From NCBI GenBank assembly GCA_030673845.1, contig JAUTCQ010000015.1:310001-374000 (forward strand): 64,000 nt of DNA. Direction: 5' to 3'. A program made the translations under genes and the position numbers. Of this stretch, positions 29,830 through 37,625 are shown one piece after another. This DNA comes from Verrucomicrobiota bacterium JB022. Its GTDB lineage: Bacteria; Verrucomicrobiota; Verrucomicrobiia; Opitutales; Oceanipulchritudinaceae. A model generated the notes under the pieces. The model was not told where the DNA came from. It saw nothing but the letters and a program-made list of their open reading frames with translations, and did not search any database. The stretch's first letter is position 1, and each line of letters begins with the position of its first letter.

Positions 29830-31647
29830 CTATTGCTCGGCGGGGAACTCGAATTTCACGTCGTCGATCTGGAATACGGCGCGCTTGGCGCGTTCGTCGG
29901 CCCCGGGCAGCTCGTGGCCACCGGCGCCGCGTCGGCGGTATTCACCGGTGCGGAAGGTCATGCGCTCGACTTGCGGGATGTAGTCGCTGAAGTAGGCGTC
30001 GCGGTAGAGCGTCTCCTTGCCGTTGACGAGGATGCGGAACTTTTCGGTGTTTTTCTCGGGGTTGACCCAGATGGTCAGCTCCGACCACTCACCGGCCTGG
30101 TAAGTGCCGGCGTCTTTCCAGATGCCCTCATGGCGGGCTTCGATCTTGCCGTCGGCGGTCAACGCCACCTGGACGGGGCGCATGCCGTTGGGGCCGGTAA
30201 AGTCGATTTCGAGGCGGGCGTCGGTCTGCTCGGCCTTGAAGTTGAAGGTGGTCTTGACGCTGCGGCTGGCCGGGAAGGCGCGGGTGGCGCTGGCGTAATC
30301 GTAAGGGTCTTCGTCCACCAGTTGCAGCACGCGGCCATGCGTCTCATCGGCCTGAACGACGGTGACGGGGGCCCAGACGGGGCGGTAGATGTTCCAGAGC
30401 ACCGGCATCTTGTTGATGTTCGTCTGCTCAAACTCGTCGTTGGCGGGCACCGGGGCGTCTGCGGTGATGGGGGTGGGCGTGCGGCTCACCCAGAGGTCTT
30501 CCTTGTTCACGCTGTAGGTCAGCCACAGGTCGTTGCCCGGCGGGTTGCCGTTGCCTTCGGAGATGCCGCGCACGTATTGCGGCCCCATGTTCTTGTAAAG
30601 GCCGGGCCAGCGTTGCACGGGCAGTTCGCCGTGGATGCTCAGCAGCTGGTCGAAGTTTTGGCCGTCGTCGCTCAACATCACGGCCAGCGGGTGGCGCAGG
30701 CGCGTGGTGGGGTTGTAGACGAGCGCATACTTGCCGTCGTCGGTCTTTTGCGCCCAATACTTCGAGCCGTTGACCTCCAGGCCGGGGATGAAGCCCTTGC
30801 GCTCCCAGGTCTCGCCCTCGTCGTCGGAGATCGAGGCCTGCGCGTCCTTGGCCAGGCCGACGACCTTGCCGTCGGGGCGGTGGTAGGTCATAAAGGCCTT
30901 GCCCTTCACGCGGTAAAAGCCGTCTTCGGCGCGGTCTTCCTCCCACCATTGGGCGGTGGCCAGCTTGTCGTTGAGCAGGGCTTCGCAAGCTTCCTTGAAG
31001 GCCGCATCGCCCGACTGGGTGTAAAAGGGATACTGCTTGGCCTTCGCTTCGTCCCAATTCGGGCCCGAGTTGTAGCGGATGAAGTAGATCGGGCCCAATT
31101 CGCCATTGGCCTTCACCTCGCGCACGACCCGGCCGATGCCGCTGCCGTCGTTGGGGTTGGGGGCCTCGCCGTGGAAGCCGGTGGCGAGCAGGCGGCCATT
31201 GGGCGCCACATACCACACCATGCGCTGGTGCGTCAGCGTCCACGAGCCGTCGGGCAGCTGGTAGGCGGGGAAGAGCAGCTTCGGCGCGCTCCAGTTGACG
31301 CCGTCGAGCGACGTCATGAAAGAGGTGTCGGTCGGCGTGTCGTGCTCGTTGACGGCACCGCTGAGGTAGGCGAGCAAAAACTTGTCCTGCCAATAGGCCA
31401 GCATGGGCGCGTGCAGGTAGGTATGGTCGAGCCCGTCCTGGTGCTGCGGCTGGGTGCGGTTGGCGCGGTAGACCTGGATGTTGTGGGTACCTACGGCCCA
31501 GCGCAGGCCGCCGTCGGCATTGGTGTTGGCCACCTCATCGCCGTTGAAGATGACGGGATGTTCGATTTCCGAAATCGGCTGCGCAGTGGCAGTGCAGCCC
31601 GCGAGCAGCGGAAGGGCAAAACAAGAAACGAGATAGGGGAGCTTCAT
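29830..31647 (-). CDS. Sialidase-like (BNR/Asp-box) lipoprotein with C-terminal LamG-like domain
   Basis: The 605-residue protein starts with a lipoprotein signal (MKLPYLVSCFALPLLAGC; Cys18 lipidated). Residues about 25-380 look like a beta-propeller with Asp-box-type repeats (SISDDEGETWERKGF, FMTSLDGVNWSAPKL) and many conserved aromatic and acidic residues. Residues about 410-605 form a concanavalin-like or LamG-like domain (DARLEIDFTGPNGM, RFRILVNGKE-type strands). Sialidase-fold enzymes include hydrolases of 2-keto-3-deoxy sugars such as Kdo and Dha. Because the operon encodes aldolase, kinase and dehydrogenase for such an acid, release of an ulosonic acid at the cell surface is a reasonable guess. 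The start at 31,647 is fixed by the signal peptide. Confidence 0.78.
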   Translation of the reverse strand: MKLPYLVSCFALPLLAGCTATAQPISEIEHPVIFNGDEVANTNADGGLRWAVGTHNIQVYRANRTQPQHQDGLDHTYLHAPMLAYWQDKFLLAYLSGAVNEHDTPTDTSFMTSLDGVNWSAPKLLFPAYQLPDGSWTLTHQRMVWYVAPNGRLLATGFHGEAPNPNDGSGIGRVVREVKANGELGPIYFIRYNSGPNWDEAKAKQYPFYTQSGDAAFKEACEALLNDKLATAQWWEEDRAEDGFYRVKGKAFMTYHRPDGKVVGLAKDAQASISDDEGETWERKGFIPGLEVNGSKYWAQKTDDGKYALVYNPTTRLRHPLAVMLSDDGQNFDQLLSIHGELPVQRWPGLYKNMGPQYVRGISEGNGNPPGNDLWLTYSVNKEDLWVSRTPTPITADAPVPANDEFEQTNINKMPVLWNIYRPVWAPVTVVQADETHGRVLQLVDEDPYDYASATRAFPASRSVKTTFNFKAEQTDARLEIDFTGPNGMRPVQVALTADGKIEARHEGIWKDAGTYQAGEWSELTIWVNPEKNTEKFRILVNGKETLYRDAYFSDYIPQVERMTFRTGEYRRRGAGGHELPGADERAKRAVFQIDDVKFEFPAEQ

Positions 31648-31688
31648 AACGAATCGGGTCAGGGGGATGGACTCGGGTAAACCGCCGC

Positions 31689-32684
31689 CTACGACGCAAG
31701 TTGCGCCGCCAGCTTCAAAGCGGCCAGCAGGCTGCGGGGATCGGAGCGGCCCGTGCCGGCCAGATCGAAATTGGTGCCGTGCTCGACGGAGGTGCGGATG
31801 ATGGGCAGGCCGAGGGTGATGTTCACCCCGCGCCAGATGCCGAGCATCTTCACCGCGACGTGGCCCTGGTCGTGATACATGGCCACCGCAGCGTCGAACT
31901 CGCCGTTCATCGCGCGGAAAAACACCGTGTCGCCCGGGTGCGGGCCGGTGACTTTCCAGCCGCGGCGGCAGGCTTCGTCGATTGCCGGTTGGATAAATTC
32001 CTCTTCTTCGCTGCCAAAGAGACCGTGCTCGCCCGCGTGGGGGTTGAGGCCGGCCACCGCGATATTGGGCTCTTCGATGCCCAGGCGCTGCACGGCTTCG
32101 CGGGTCAACTCCAGCACCTTCAGGATTCGCTCCGGGCGCACGCGGTTGATCGCCTCGGCTAGCGAAACGTGGGTGGAGACGTGGCTGACCCGCAGCTTCT
32201 CGGCCGCCAGCATCATCGTGGCACCCGGGGTCTTGCACAGGTGCGAGAGCAGCCCCGTATGGCCGTCGTAGTGGTGCCCCGCCTTGTTCAGCGATTCCTT
32301 GTTGATCGCAGAGGTGACGATCGCGCCTACCTGCTTGGCCAGCGCGGCCTCGGTGGCCGTCTTGATGTATTCGTAGGCGGCCTGGCCGGCGGGCGGGCTC
32401 ACCTTGCCCAGCTCGAGCGTGGCAAGATCGACGTTCTGGAGGTCGAGCACTTCGATGTGGTCGGCATCCGGCGCGGCGGCGCTGAAGTCGGTAATGGCGC
32501 GGATCTCGGCCTTGCAGCCGGTATAGCCGGCGGCGGCGCGCAGGGTCTGGGCATCGCCCACCACCACCGGGCGGCAGATGGCGAGGATCTCGGGATCCAC
32601 GAGGGCTTTGGTGATCAATTCGGGACCGGTGCCGGCGGGGTCTCCCATCGTCACGGCCAGGATCGGCTTGTTTTCAGGCTTCAT
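31689..32684 (-). CDS. pdxA2: PdxA2-type 4-phospho-D-threonate (or erythronate) dehydrogenase
   Basis: The 331-residue protein is a PdxA-family NAD-dependent decarboxylating dehydrogenase: AVTMGDPAGTGPELI at the N-terminus, metal-binding His in GHHYDGHTGLLSHL and AMYHDQGHVAVKML, and the phosphate/NAD region LPIIRTSVEHGTNFDLAGTG. True PdxA makes pyridoxine, but this gene overlaps by four bases a DUF1537 kinase. That pair is the hallmark of the D-threonate pathway, where PdxA2 converts 4-phospho-D-threonate to dihydroxyacetone phosphate and CO2. No other vitamin B6 genes are nearby. The assignment to PdxA2 rests on this context. Confidence 0.85.
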   Translation of the reverse strand: MKPENKPILAVTMGDPAGTGPELITKALVDPEILAICRPVVVGDAQTLRAAAGYTGCKAEIRAITDFSAAAPDADHIEVLDLQNVDLATLELGKVSPPAGQAAYEYIKTATEAALAKQVGAIVTSAINKESLNKAGHHYDGHTGLLSHLCKTPGATMMLAAEKLRVSHVSTHVSLAEAINRVRPERILKVLELTREAVQRLGIEEPNIAVAGLNPHAGEHGLFGSEEEEFIQPAIDEACRRGWKVTGPHPGDTVFFRAMNGEFDAAVAMYHDQGHVAVKMLGIWRGVNITLGLPIIRTSVEHGTNFDLAGTGRSDPRSLLAALKLAAQLAS

Positions 32685-33829
32685 GCGCGTAGCAGCTGGG
32701 TATTTAACGTCTCAGGCCAGGCATAGCTGCCCGGCTTGAGGGTTACAATAAAATGGGAAGCGGATTTCGGGGCGAGGCTGACGACGCCCGGCGCCCAGCT
32801 GCCCGCCATTTCGAGCTGGTGCCACTGGAGGCGGTCGAGAATCGCGGCCGCCGTCGAGCCTCCGGCGATCACGAGGTGCTGGAAGGCCCACTCGCGGTAA
32901 AGGTGCGCCACGGCCCCGCTGAGGACTTCCGCCGCGCGTTGGGCGAGGGAATCGGAGGCAACCCCGCGAGCGTCGGCGGCGATCACCACTGTCTGTCGCT
33001 TTTCGAGCAGGGAGGCGATACCTGCCAGAATCGGCGGTGCGGGGTCTGCACCCACGGGCAGCGGGAAAAACTTCGCGCCCCGGCTGATCGCCAGCTCGCG
33101 CCACGCATGCGTCGCATCCGCAATCGAGCCCAGCACGATGAGGGCAGGGGAGGGCACGGTGGGGGGCGGTACGACGACCGGAGGCCGGCAGCCCTGTTGG
33201 CGCAGCAGTGCGGCAAAAAACTCGGCCCCGCCTGCCGCCAGCGTCTGGGCGTCGACTTCGCGAGCCCACGCGGTCACGTCGGCACTCGTGGCGGTTTCGC
33301 CCACGACGAGGCCCTCGCGCGCGGCGCGGCCTGGTTGCCCGAGGTGGACCGGGTGCGGGCCGAAGCGCTGCAGCAGCTCCGTCACCTGGGCTGTCGTCGC
33401 CGGGTGGCGCGGGTCACGGGCAAAAGGCGTCTGGTGCAGCGGCACGCCGTCGACCAGGTAGGTGCCGTCGATGATCTGGCGGCGCAGTCCCGGGTTGGCG
33501 GGCACCAGCAAGGTGCGCTCGCGGCCCAGCCACGCGGCCATGGCCGCACACTCTTCGGCCACCGCGCCGCGCAGCACGGAGTCGGTCTTTTTATACCAGA
33601 GCGCTCCGGGGTGCGGGCTCAAGCCATCGAGCATCGCCCCCAGGCGTCGGGTGGCCTCGTCCGGAGCGTCGAGGCGGGTATCGGTGTCGCCCACCACCAG
33701 GTCGGCAGTGGGGTCGAGGCGGGGCTCCGGACCCCGCACGACGAGGGATCGCAGGCCATGCGCCTGCCCGATCGCGGCGATTTCGGCCGCGCCGGTCAAG
33801 TCGTCGGCCACGGCGATCACGCGGCTCAT
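32681..33829 (-). CDS. dtnK: Four-carbon acid sugar kinase (DUF1537, DtnK-like)
   Basis: The 382-residue protein begins MSRVIAVADDLTGAAEIAAI, the substrate-binding motif (ADDLTGA) of the DUF1537 kinase family. KKTDSVLRG and the C-terminal nucleotide-binding glycine motif HLVIAGGSTAAAIL complete the pattern. Family members phosphorylate D-threonate, L-threonate or D-erythronate on the terminal hydroxyl. Overlaps of four bases on both sides (ATGA) tie it to the upstream aldolase and the downstream PdxA2-type gene. The ATG at 33,829 was chosen over one 15 bases earlier because it gives the conserved N-terminus and the coupled overlap. Confidence 0.87.
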   Translation of the reverse strand: MSRVIAVADDLTGAAEIAAIGQAHGLRSLVVRGPEPRLDPTADLVVGDTDTRLDAPDEATRRLGAMLDGLSPHPGALWYKKTDSVLRGAVAEECAAMAAWLGRERTLLVPANPGLRRQIIDGTYLVDGVPLHQTPFARDPRHPATTAQVTELLQRFGPHPVHLGQPGRAAREGLVVGETATSADVTAWAREVDAQTLAAGGAEFFAALLRQQGCRPPVVVPPPTVPSPALIVLGSIADATHAWRELAISRGAKFFPLPVGADPAPPILAGIASLLEKRQTVVIAADARGVASDSLAQRAAEVLSGAVAHLYREWAFQHLVIAGGSTAAAILDRLQWHQLEMAGSWAPGVVSLAPKSASHFIVTLKPGSYAWPETLNTQLLRA

Positions 33830-34740
33830 ACAGGGTTCGGGCACTGGCGGCGGGCGGCAAGGGCCTGCACGACAGTGTCACGCTCGGCTCCTTCGAGGGT
33901 CAGGAGCGGCGGCAAAACGTAGGGTTGGCACAGGCCGTCGACGCACATGGCTGCCTTGAGGGCGGCGAGCGACTGGCCGAGGGTGCGGTTTTCCTGATAG
34001 ACGAGGCTCAGGTGGTCGAGCTGGTCCTGGCAGGCCTTGGCGCCTTCCCAGTCGCCCTGGGCGGCGAGCGTCTCCAACTGGTGCCACAGGGCCGGCTCAA
34101 GATTGCCGGAGCTGGGGACCAGGCCGTCGAATCCGGCCTTGAGGGCCTCGACGGAAAGACGCGCGGCGCCCATGAAGACCGAGAAGTCGTCACGTTGAGC
34201 CAACGGTGCCACCAGCTCCAGGCGCCCGGGCGTCGCCTCGGAGTCCTTGAAGCCGATGATGCACTTTTCGGAGGCGAGCGCCTCGACCACCTCGACGGGG
34301 ATCGACATGCGCGTGGCCTGCGGGATGTTGTAGATCATGATCGGCCCGTCGATCTCCTGGCAGAGCAGGCGGAAGTAGGCGATCATCTCGTCTGGCTTCA
34401 GCAGGTAATAGGACGGCAGGTGCGCCACGACCGCGTCGACCCCTTGCTTGAGGTATTCGCGGGCGGCAGCGATCGACTCGAGCACGCAGTTTTCGCCGAT
34501 CCCGGCAAAGACGGGCACGCGGCCTTCGGCGGCCTGCACGGCGATCGCCACCAGCTCGCGGCGCATCCGGCCGGGGATCGAGGCGGCTTCGCCCGTCGTG
34601 CCGAGCACAAAAGCGCCGAGCTTGTTCTGGGCCAGGCGGTCGACCAGGCGGGCGGCGGCTTCGCCGTCGAGTTCGCGGTCGGCCGTGAATGGGCTGATCA
34701 TGGGCACCACGGTGCCTCGGATTTTTTCGGAACGGGTCAT
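33826..34740 (-). CDS. DapA/NAL-family pyruvate aldolase
   Basis: The 304-residue protein is a class I Schiff-base lyase of the DapA family: GTTGEAASI near residue 48, the catalytic Tyr in PIMIYNIPQAT and the Schiff-base Lys in CIIGFKDSEATPG. Lysine biosynthesis is unlikely because the gene is locked into a sugar-acid operon by ATGA overlaps with both neighbours. Related enzymes cleave 2-keto-3-deoxy sugar acids to pyruvate and an aldehyde. Together with the iron alcohol dehydrogenase and the threonate-type kinase, the likely substrate yields a four-carbon aldehyde acid. Upstream in-frame extension overlaps the dehydrogenase gene and was rejected. Confidence 0.85.
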   Translation of the reverse strand: MTRSEKIRGTVVPMISPFTADRELDGEAAARLVDRLAQNKLGAFVLGTTGEAASIPGRMRRELVAIAVQAAEGRVPVFAGIGENCVLESIAAAREYLKQGVDAVVAHLPSYYLLKPDEMIAYFRLLCQEIDGPIMIYNIPQATRMSIPVEVVEALASEKCIIGFKDSEATPGRLELVAPLAQRDDFSVFMGAARLSVEALKAGFDGLVPSSGNLEPALWHQLETLAAQGDWEGAKACQDQLDHLSLVYQENRTLGQSLAALKAAMCVDGLCQPYVLPPLLTLEGAERDTVVQALAARRQCPNPV

Positions 34741-35894
34741 TCCATGGCCTTTTGGTAAATCATGGCAGCGTCCTCCACCGTCAGCGGGCGGGGGTTGTTG
34801 CGGAGTAAGCGGGTAACGGTCATCGCGGATTCGGCCATGCGAGGGATGGCGTCGGCCGGGACACCGATTTCGGAAAGGCGACGGGGTATCTGGCAGGCTG
34901 CGCACAGCTCTTCGAGCGCCACGATGCCGGCTTCGGCGGTGGCGGCGTCGCTGCCCTGGTCTTCCACGCCGAGCGCGCGGGCGATGTCCGCATAGCGTTT
35001 GGGGGCCGCCGGGAGGTTGAAGCGCAGCACGTGCGGCAGCAGGAACGCGTTGGAGAGGCCGTGTGCGATGTGGAACTCGCCGCCCAACGGGTAGGCGAGG
35101 GCGTGCACGGCGGCGGTATTGACCGGGCCGAGGCACATGCCGCCGTAGAGGCTGCCGAGCGAGACGGCGGTGCGGGCGGCGAGGTCGTCCCCTTGCTCAA
35201 AGGCGCGGCGGATGTTGGCCCCGATCAGGCGCACGCCCTCCAGCGCGTAGATGTCGACCATCGGGTGCGCGTGCAGGTTGGCGTAGGCTTCGATACAGTG
35301 GACCAGGGCGTCGATGCCGGTGGTGGCGGTCAACGCGGGCGGCAGGCTCAGCGTCAGCTCCGGGTCGACGAAGGCGGCGTCGGGCACGAGCCAGGGGCTC
35401 ACGACGCCCTTTTTCAGGTGCTCGCTCTCGTCGAGCAGGATGGCGTTGGGCGAGACTTCGCTGCCGGTGCCGGAAGTGGTGGGCAGGCACACGAGGCGCT
35501 TGTTGCGGCCCTTGAGGTTGCCGATGCCGAAGGCTTCCTTCACCGGTTGCGGGTTGTCGGCCATCGCTGCGATCAGCTTGGCGATGTCGAGTACGCTGCC
35601 GCCGCCGAGGCCGACCACCGTATCGGCATGGCTCTCCTGGGCGCGCTGGCGCAGGCGTTCAAAGGTGGCGACGTCGGGCTCCGGGGGGGCATCTTCGATC
35701 ACCGTCACGCTCATCCCGGCGGCTTCGAGGGCTTCCTTCACGGGATCGGCCAGGGAGCGGATGAACGAGTTGGTGATAAGGAGGACGGAGCGCGTCTGGT
35801 GTCGCTGGAGGTAGGCTGGCAAGTCTTTGCGGCAGCCCGCCCCGAAGGCGAGGTGGCCGACTTGCAACAGCGTGAGAGGAGAGATCGTTTCCAT
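34737..35894 (-). CDS. Iron-containing alcohol dehydrogenase, likely aldehyde reductase
   Basis: The 385-residue protein belongs to the Fe-ADH (type III) family. The NAD(P)-binding GGGSVLDIAKLIA segment is near residue 97, and the metal ligands are in TGIDALVHCIEAYANLHAHP and GEFHIAHGLSNAFLLPHVLRF. Such enzymes usually reduce short aldehydes such as lactaldehyde or succinate semialdehyde. Its stop overlaps the aldolase start by four bases, so reduction of the aldehyde produced by that aldolase is the simplest role. It lies seven bases downstream of the symporter gene. Confidence 0.9.
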   Translation of the reverse strand: METISPLTLLQVGHLAFGAGCRKDLPAYLQRHQTRSVLLITNSFIRSLADPVKEALEAAGMSVTVIEDAPPEPDVATFERLRQRAQESHADTVVGLGGGSVLDIAKLIAAMADNPQPVKEAFGIGNLKGRNKRLVCLPTTSGTGSEVSPNAILLDESEHLKKGVVSPWLVPDAAFVDPELTLSLPPALTATTGIDALVHCIEAYANLHAHPMVDIYALEGVRLIGANIRRAFEQGDDLAARTAVSLGSLYGGMCLGPVNTAAVHALAYPLGGEFHIAHGLSNAFLLPHVLRFNLPAAPKRYADIARALGVEDQGSDAATAEAGIVALEELCAACQIPRRLSEIGVPADAIPRMAESAMTVTRLLRNNPRPLTVEDAAMIYQKAME

Positions 35895-35900
35895 AGGAAA

Positions 35901-37454
35901 TCAGGCCGCCGTTTCGCTTTGGGGGCGTCGACGGAAGGTGTATTGCTCGATGTCGTCGGGGCGGTAGCCGCCCGCAATGAGGCTGACGATGTAGCCCACC
36001 CCGAAGAGGATGATGTGCCCGAAAATGCCGATCAGGATCGGGTTCCAGGTAAAGTTGAGGCCGAGGTCCATAATGCGGCTCTCACCGCCCTGCGTCAGGA
36101 TGCCCCAGCCGGTAAAGATCATGCAGGCCACGATGCCGGCGTAGCAGCCCGTGCGGGTCGCCTTGCGGGTGAGGAAGCCGAGCAGGAAGAGCCCCAGCGT
36201 GCCGCCGGAGAGGATCGCAGCGATGACGACCCCGCGCTCCATGATGGAGGCGATGCCTTCCTTGGGCACCAGCAGCAGGGCGACGCCGGCGGAGATGAGG
36301 CCCGCGATGGCCACCATCAGGCGCCCGTAGAGCAGTTGCTCGCGGTCCGACATCTCTTTGCGGAAAAAGCCGATGTAATCGCTCGTGATCACGGTCGCGA
36401 TGCTGTTGAGGTCGGCGCTGATGGACGACATCGAGGCGGCGAGGATCGCGGCGAGGATCAGGCCCACGATGCCTGCCGTCATCTCGGTAACGATGAAGTA
36501 GGGCACCACGTCGTCGGCCAAGGCAGGGGCCGGGTGCCCGGTGAGGTGGTAATAGCCCCACAGGCAGGCGCCGATAAACATGAAGACCGCCCAGACGGGG
36601 ATGCAGAGGAAGGCGTTCCAAAGCGCGCCACGGCTGGCCTCGCGGTCGGTCGATGCGATGAGGTAGCGCTGCACCATATGCTGGTCGGCAATGTAGCGTC
36701 GGCCCCAGTTGATCGCGTAGGCGAGCATGAAGAGCCACTGCGTCGTCAGCGCCGGATCGGTCAGAGACTGGAGGGTAAAGCTGAAGTCGCCCAGGTTGAG
36801 CTTGCCGCCTTCCCAGGCCGCCTGCACCACTGCGCCGGGAGGCCCGGCCTCGGGGGCCAACAGGAGGCGCGCGAGGATCAGCACCGCTGCGCCGATAAAG
36901 ATGCCGCCCTGCAGCACGCTCGTCCACACCACTGCCTTCATGCCGCCGATCATGGTGTAGAGGATCGTGAAGATACCGATGCTCAGGATCACGTAGCGAA
37001 TGTCCCAGCCGGTCATCACGCGCACGGCTACGGCGGTCGTGACCAGCGTCAGGCCCAGATCGAAGATCCGGTCGCAAAGAAAGCCGAAAGAGGAGTAGAA
37101 CTTGCCGCCCAGCCCGAAGCGTTTGCCGATGTATTCGTAGGCGCTCAGGCCCACGGTGTGCCGGTAGAAGGGCACGATGTATTTGGCCACCACGATGAGC
37201 ACCAGCGGCAGCATCATGTTGCCGAGCAGGAGGATCAGGCCCTTCTGGAAGGTGGTGCCGGGCAGGCCGACGATGGTGCCGCTGCCGATGATCGTCGCCA
37301 TCAACGTCATGGCCACGGCCCAGGCGGGCATGGTGCGCCCGGCGATAAAATAATCCGCAGAGCTTTTGGAGCCGCGGGAGGCCCACAGGCTCAGGCCGGC
37401 TACGATAATCGCGTAGCCGATGATGACAAGATAGTCTAGGGTTCCGAGGGACAC
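35901..37454 (-). CDS. Sodium:solute symporter (SSS family), sugar-acid uptake candidate
   Basis: The 517-residue inner-membrane protein has 13-14 hydrophobic segments and SSS features: a first helix LDYLVIIGYAIIVAGLSLWA, SKSSADYFIAGRTMPAWAV, and the Na-site region MSSISADLNSIATVITSDYI near residue 345. Members import sugars, sugar acids or amino acids with sodium. It leads the operon with the iron dehydrogenase, aldolase, kinase and PdxA2-type genes, so it probably imports the sugar acid they degrade. The start is GTG. Two TTTCATGAAA palindromes lie 75-115 bases upstream. Confidence 0.9.
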   Translation of the reverse strand: MSLGTLDYLVIIGYAIIVAGLSLWASRGSKSSADYFIAGRTMPAWAVAMTLMATIIGSGTIVGLPGTTFQKGLILLLGNMMLPLVLIVVAKYIVPFYRHTVGLSAYEYIGKRFGLGGKFYSSFGFLCDRIFDLGLTLVTTAVAVRVMTGWDIRYVILSIGIFTILYTMIGGMKAVVWTSVLQGGIFIGAAVLILARLLLAPEAGPPGAVVQAAWEGGKLNLGDFSFTLQSLTDPALTTQWLFMLAYAINWGRRYIADQHMVQRYLIASTDREASRGALWNAFLCIPVWAVFMFIGACLWGYYHLTGHPAPALADDVVPYFIVTEMTAGIVGLILAAILAASMSSISADLNSIATVITSDYIGFFRKEMSDREQLLYGRLMVAIAGLISAGVALLLVPKEGIASIMERGVVIAAILSGGTLGLFLLGFLTRKATRTGCYAGIVACMIFTGWGILTQGGESRIMDLGLNFTWNPILIGIFGHIILFGVGYIVSLIAGGYRPDDIEQYTFRRRPQSETAA

Positions 37455-37528
37455 AGGTGGATTGGGGGCTTAAGGGGTAACGCTGACAGGGGGTAACACA
37501 GATCCTGTGCAGCTCTCATGCAATGTTA

Positions 37529-37538
37529 TTTCATGAAA
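37529..37538. promoter_or_regulatory. Candidate LacI-family operator O1
   Basis: TTTCATGAAA is a perfect 10-bp palindrome within GTTATTTCATGAAAAGATAA. It lies between the LacI-type regulator gene and the symporter start codon, 75 bases upstream of the latter. An identical core is 31 bases further upstream. Palindromic sites of this kind fit a LacI-family dimer, though the usual central CG is replaced by AT. Confidence 0.6.
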
Positions 37539-37559
37539 AGATAAAGACAAAATCCTGTA

Positions 37560-37569
37560 TTTCATGAAA
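37560..37569. promoter_or_regulatory. Candidate LacI-family operator O2
   Basis: This is a second perfect TTTCATGAAA palindrome, centred 31 bases (about three helical turns) from O1, in the similar context TGTATTTCATGAAAAAATAA. The same-face phasing supports cooperative binding in the symporter promoter. Confidence 0.6.
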
Positions 37570-37625
37570 AAATAAGGCCCGCGCGAAGGCGGACCTGAAG
37601 CGGGGCTGACGGGCGCAAATGAACC

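Noticed and set aside
31648-32238. N-terminal extension of the sialidase-like lipoprotein
   Set aside because: The extension overlaps the PdxA2-type gene and lacks any fold, while ATG 31,647 gives a standard lipoprotein signal.
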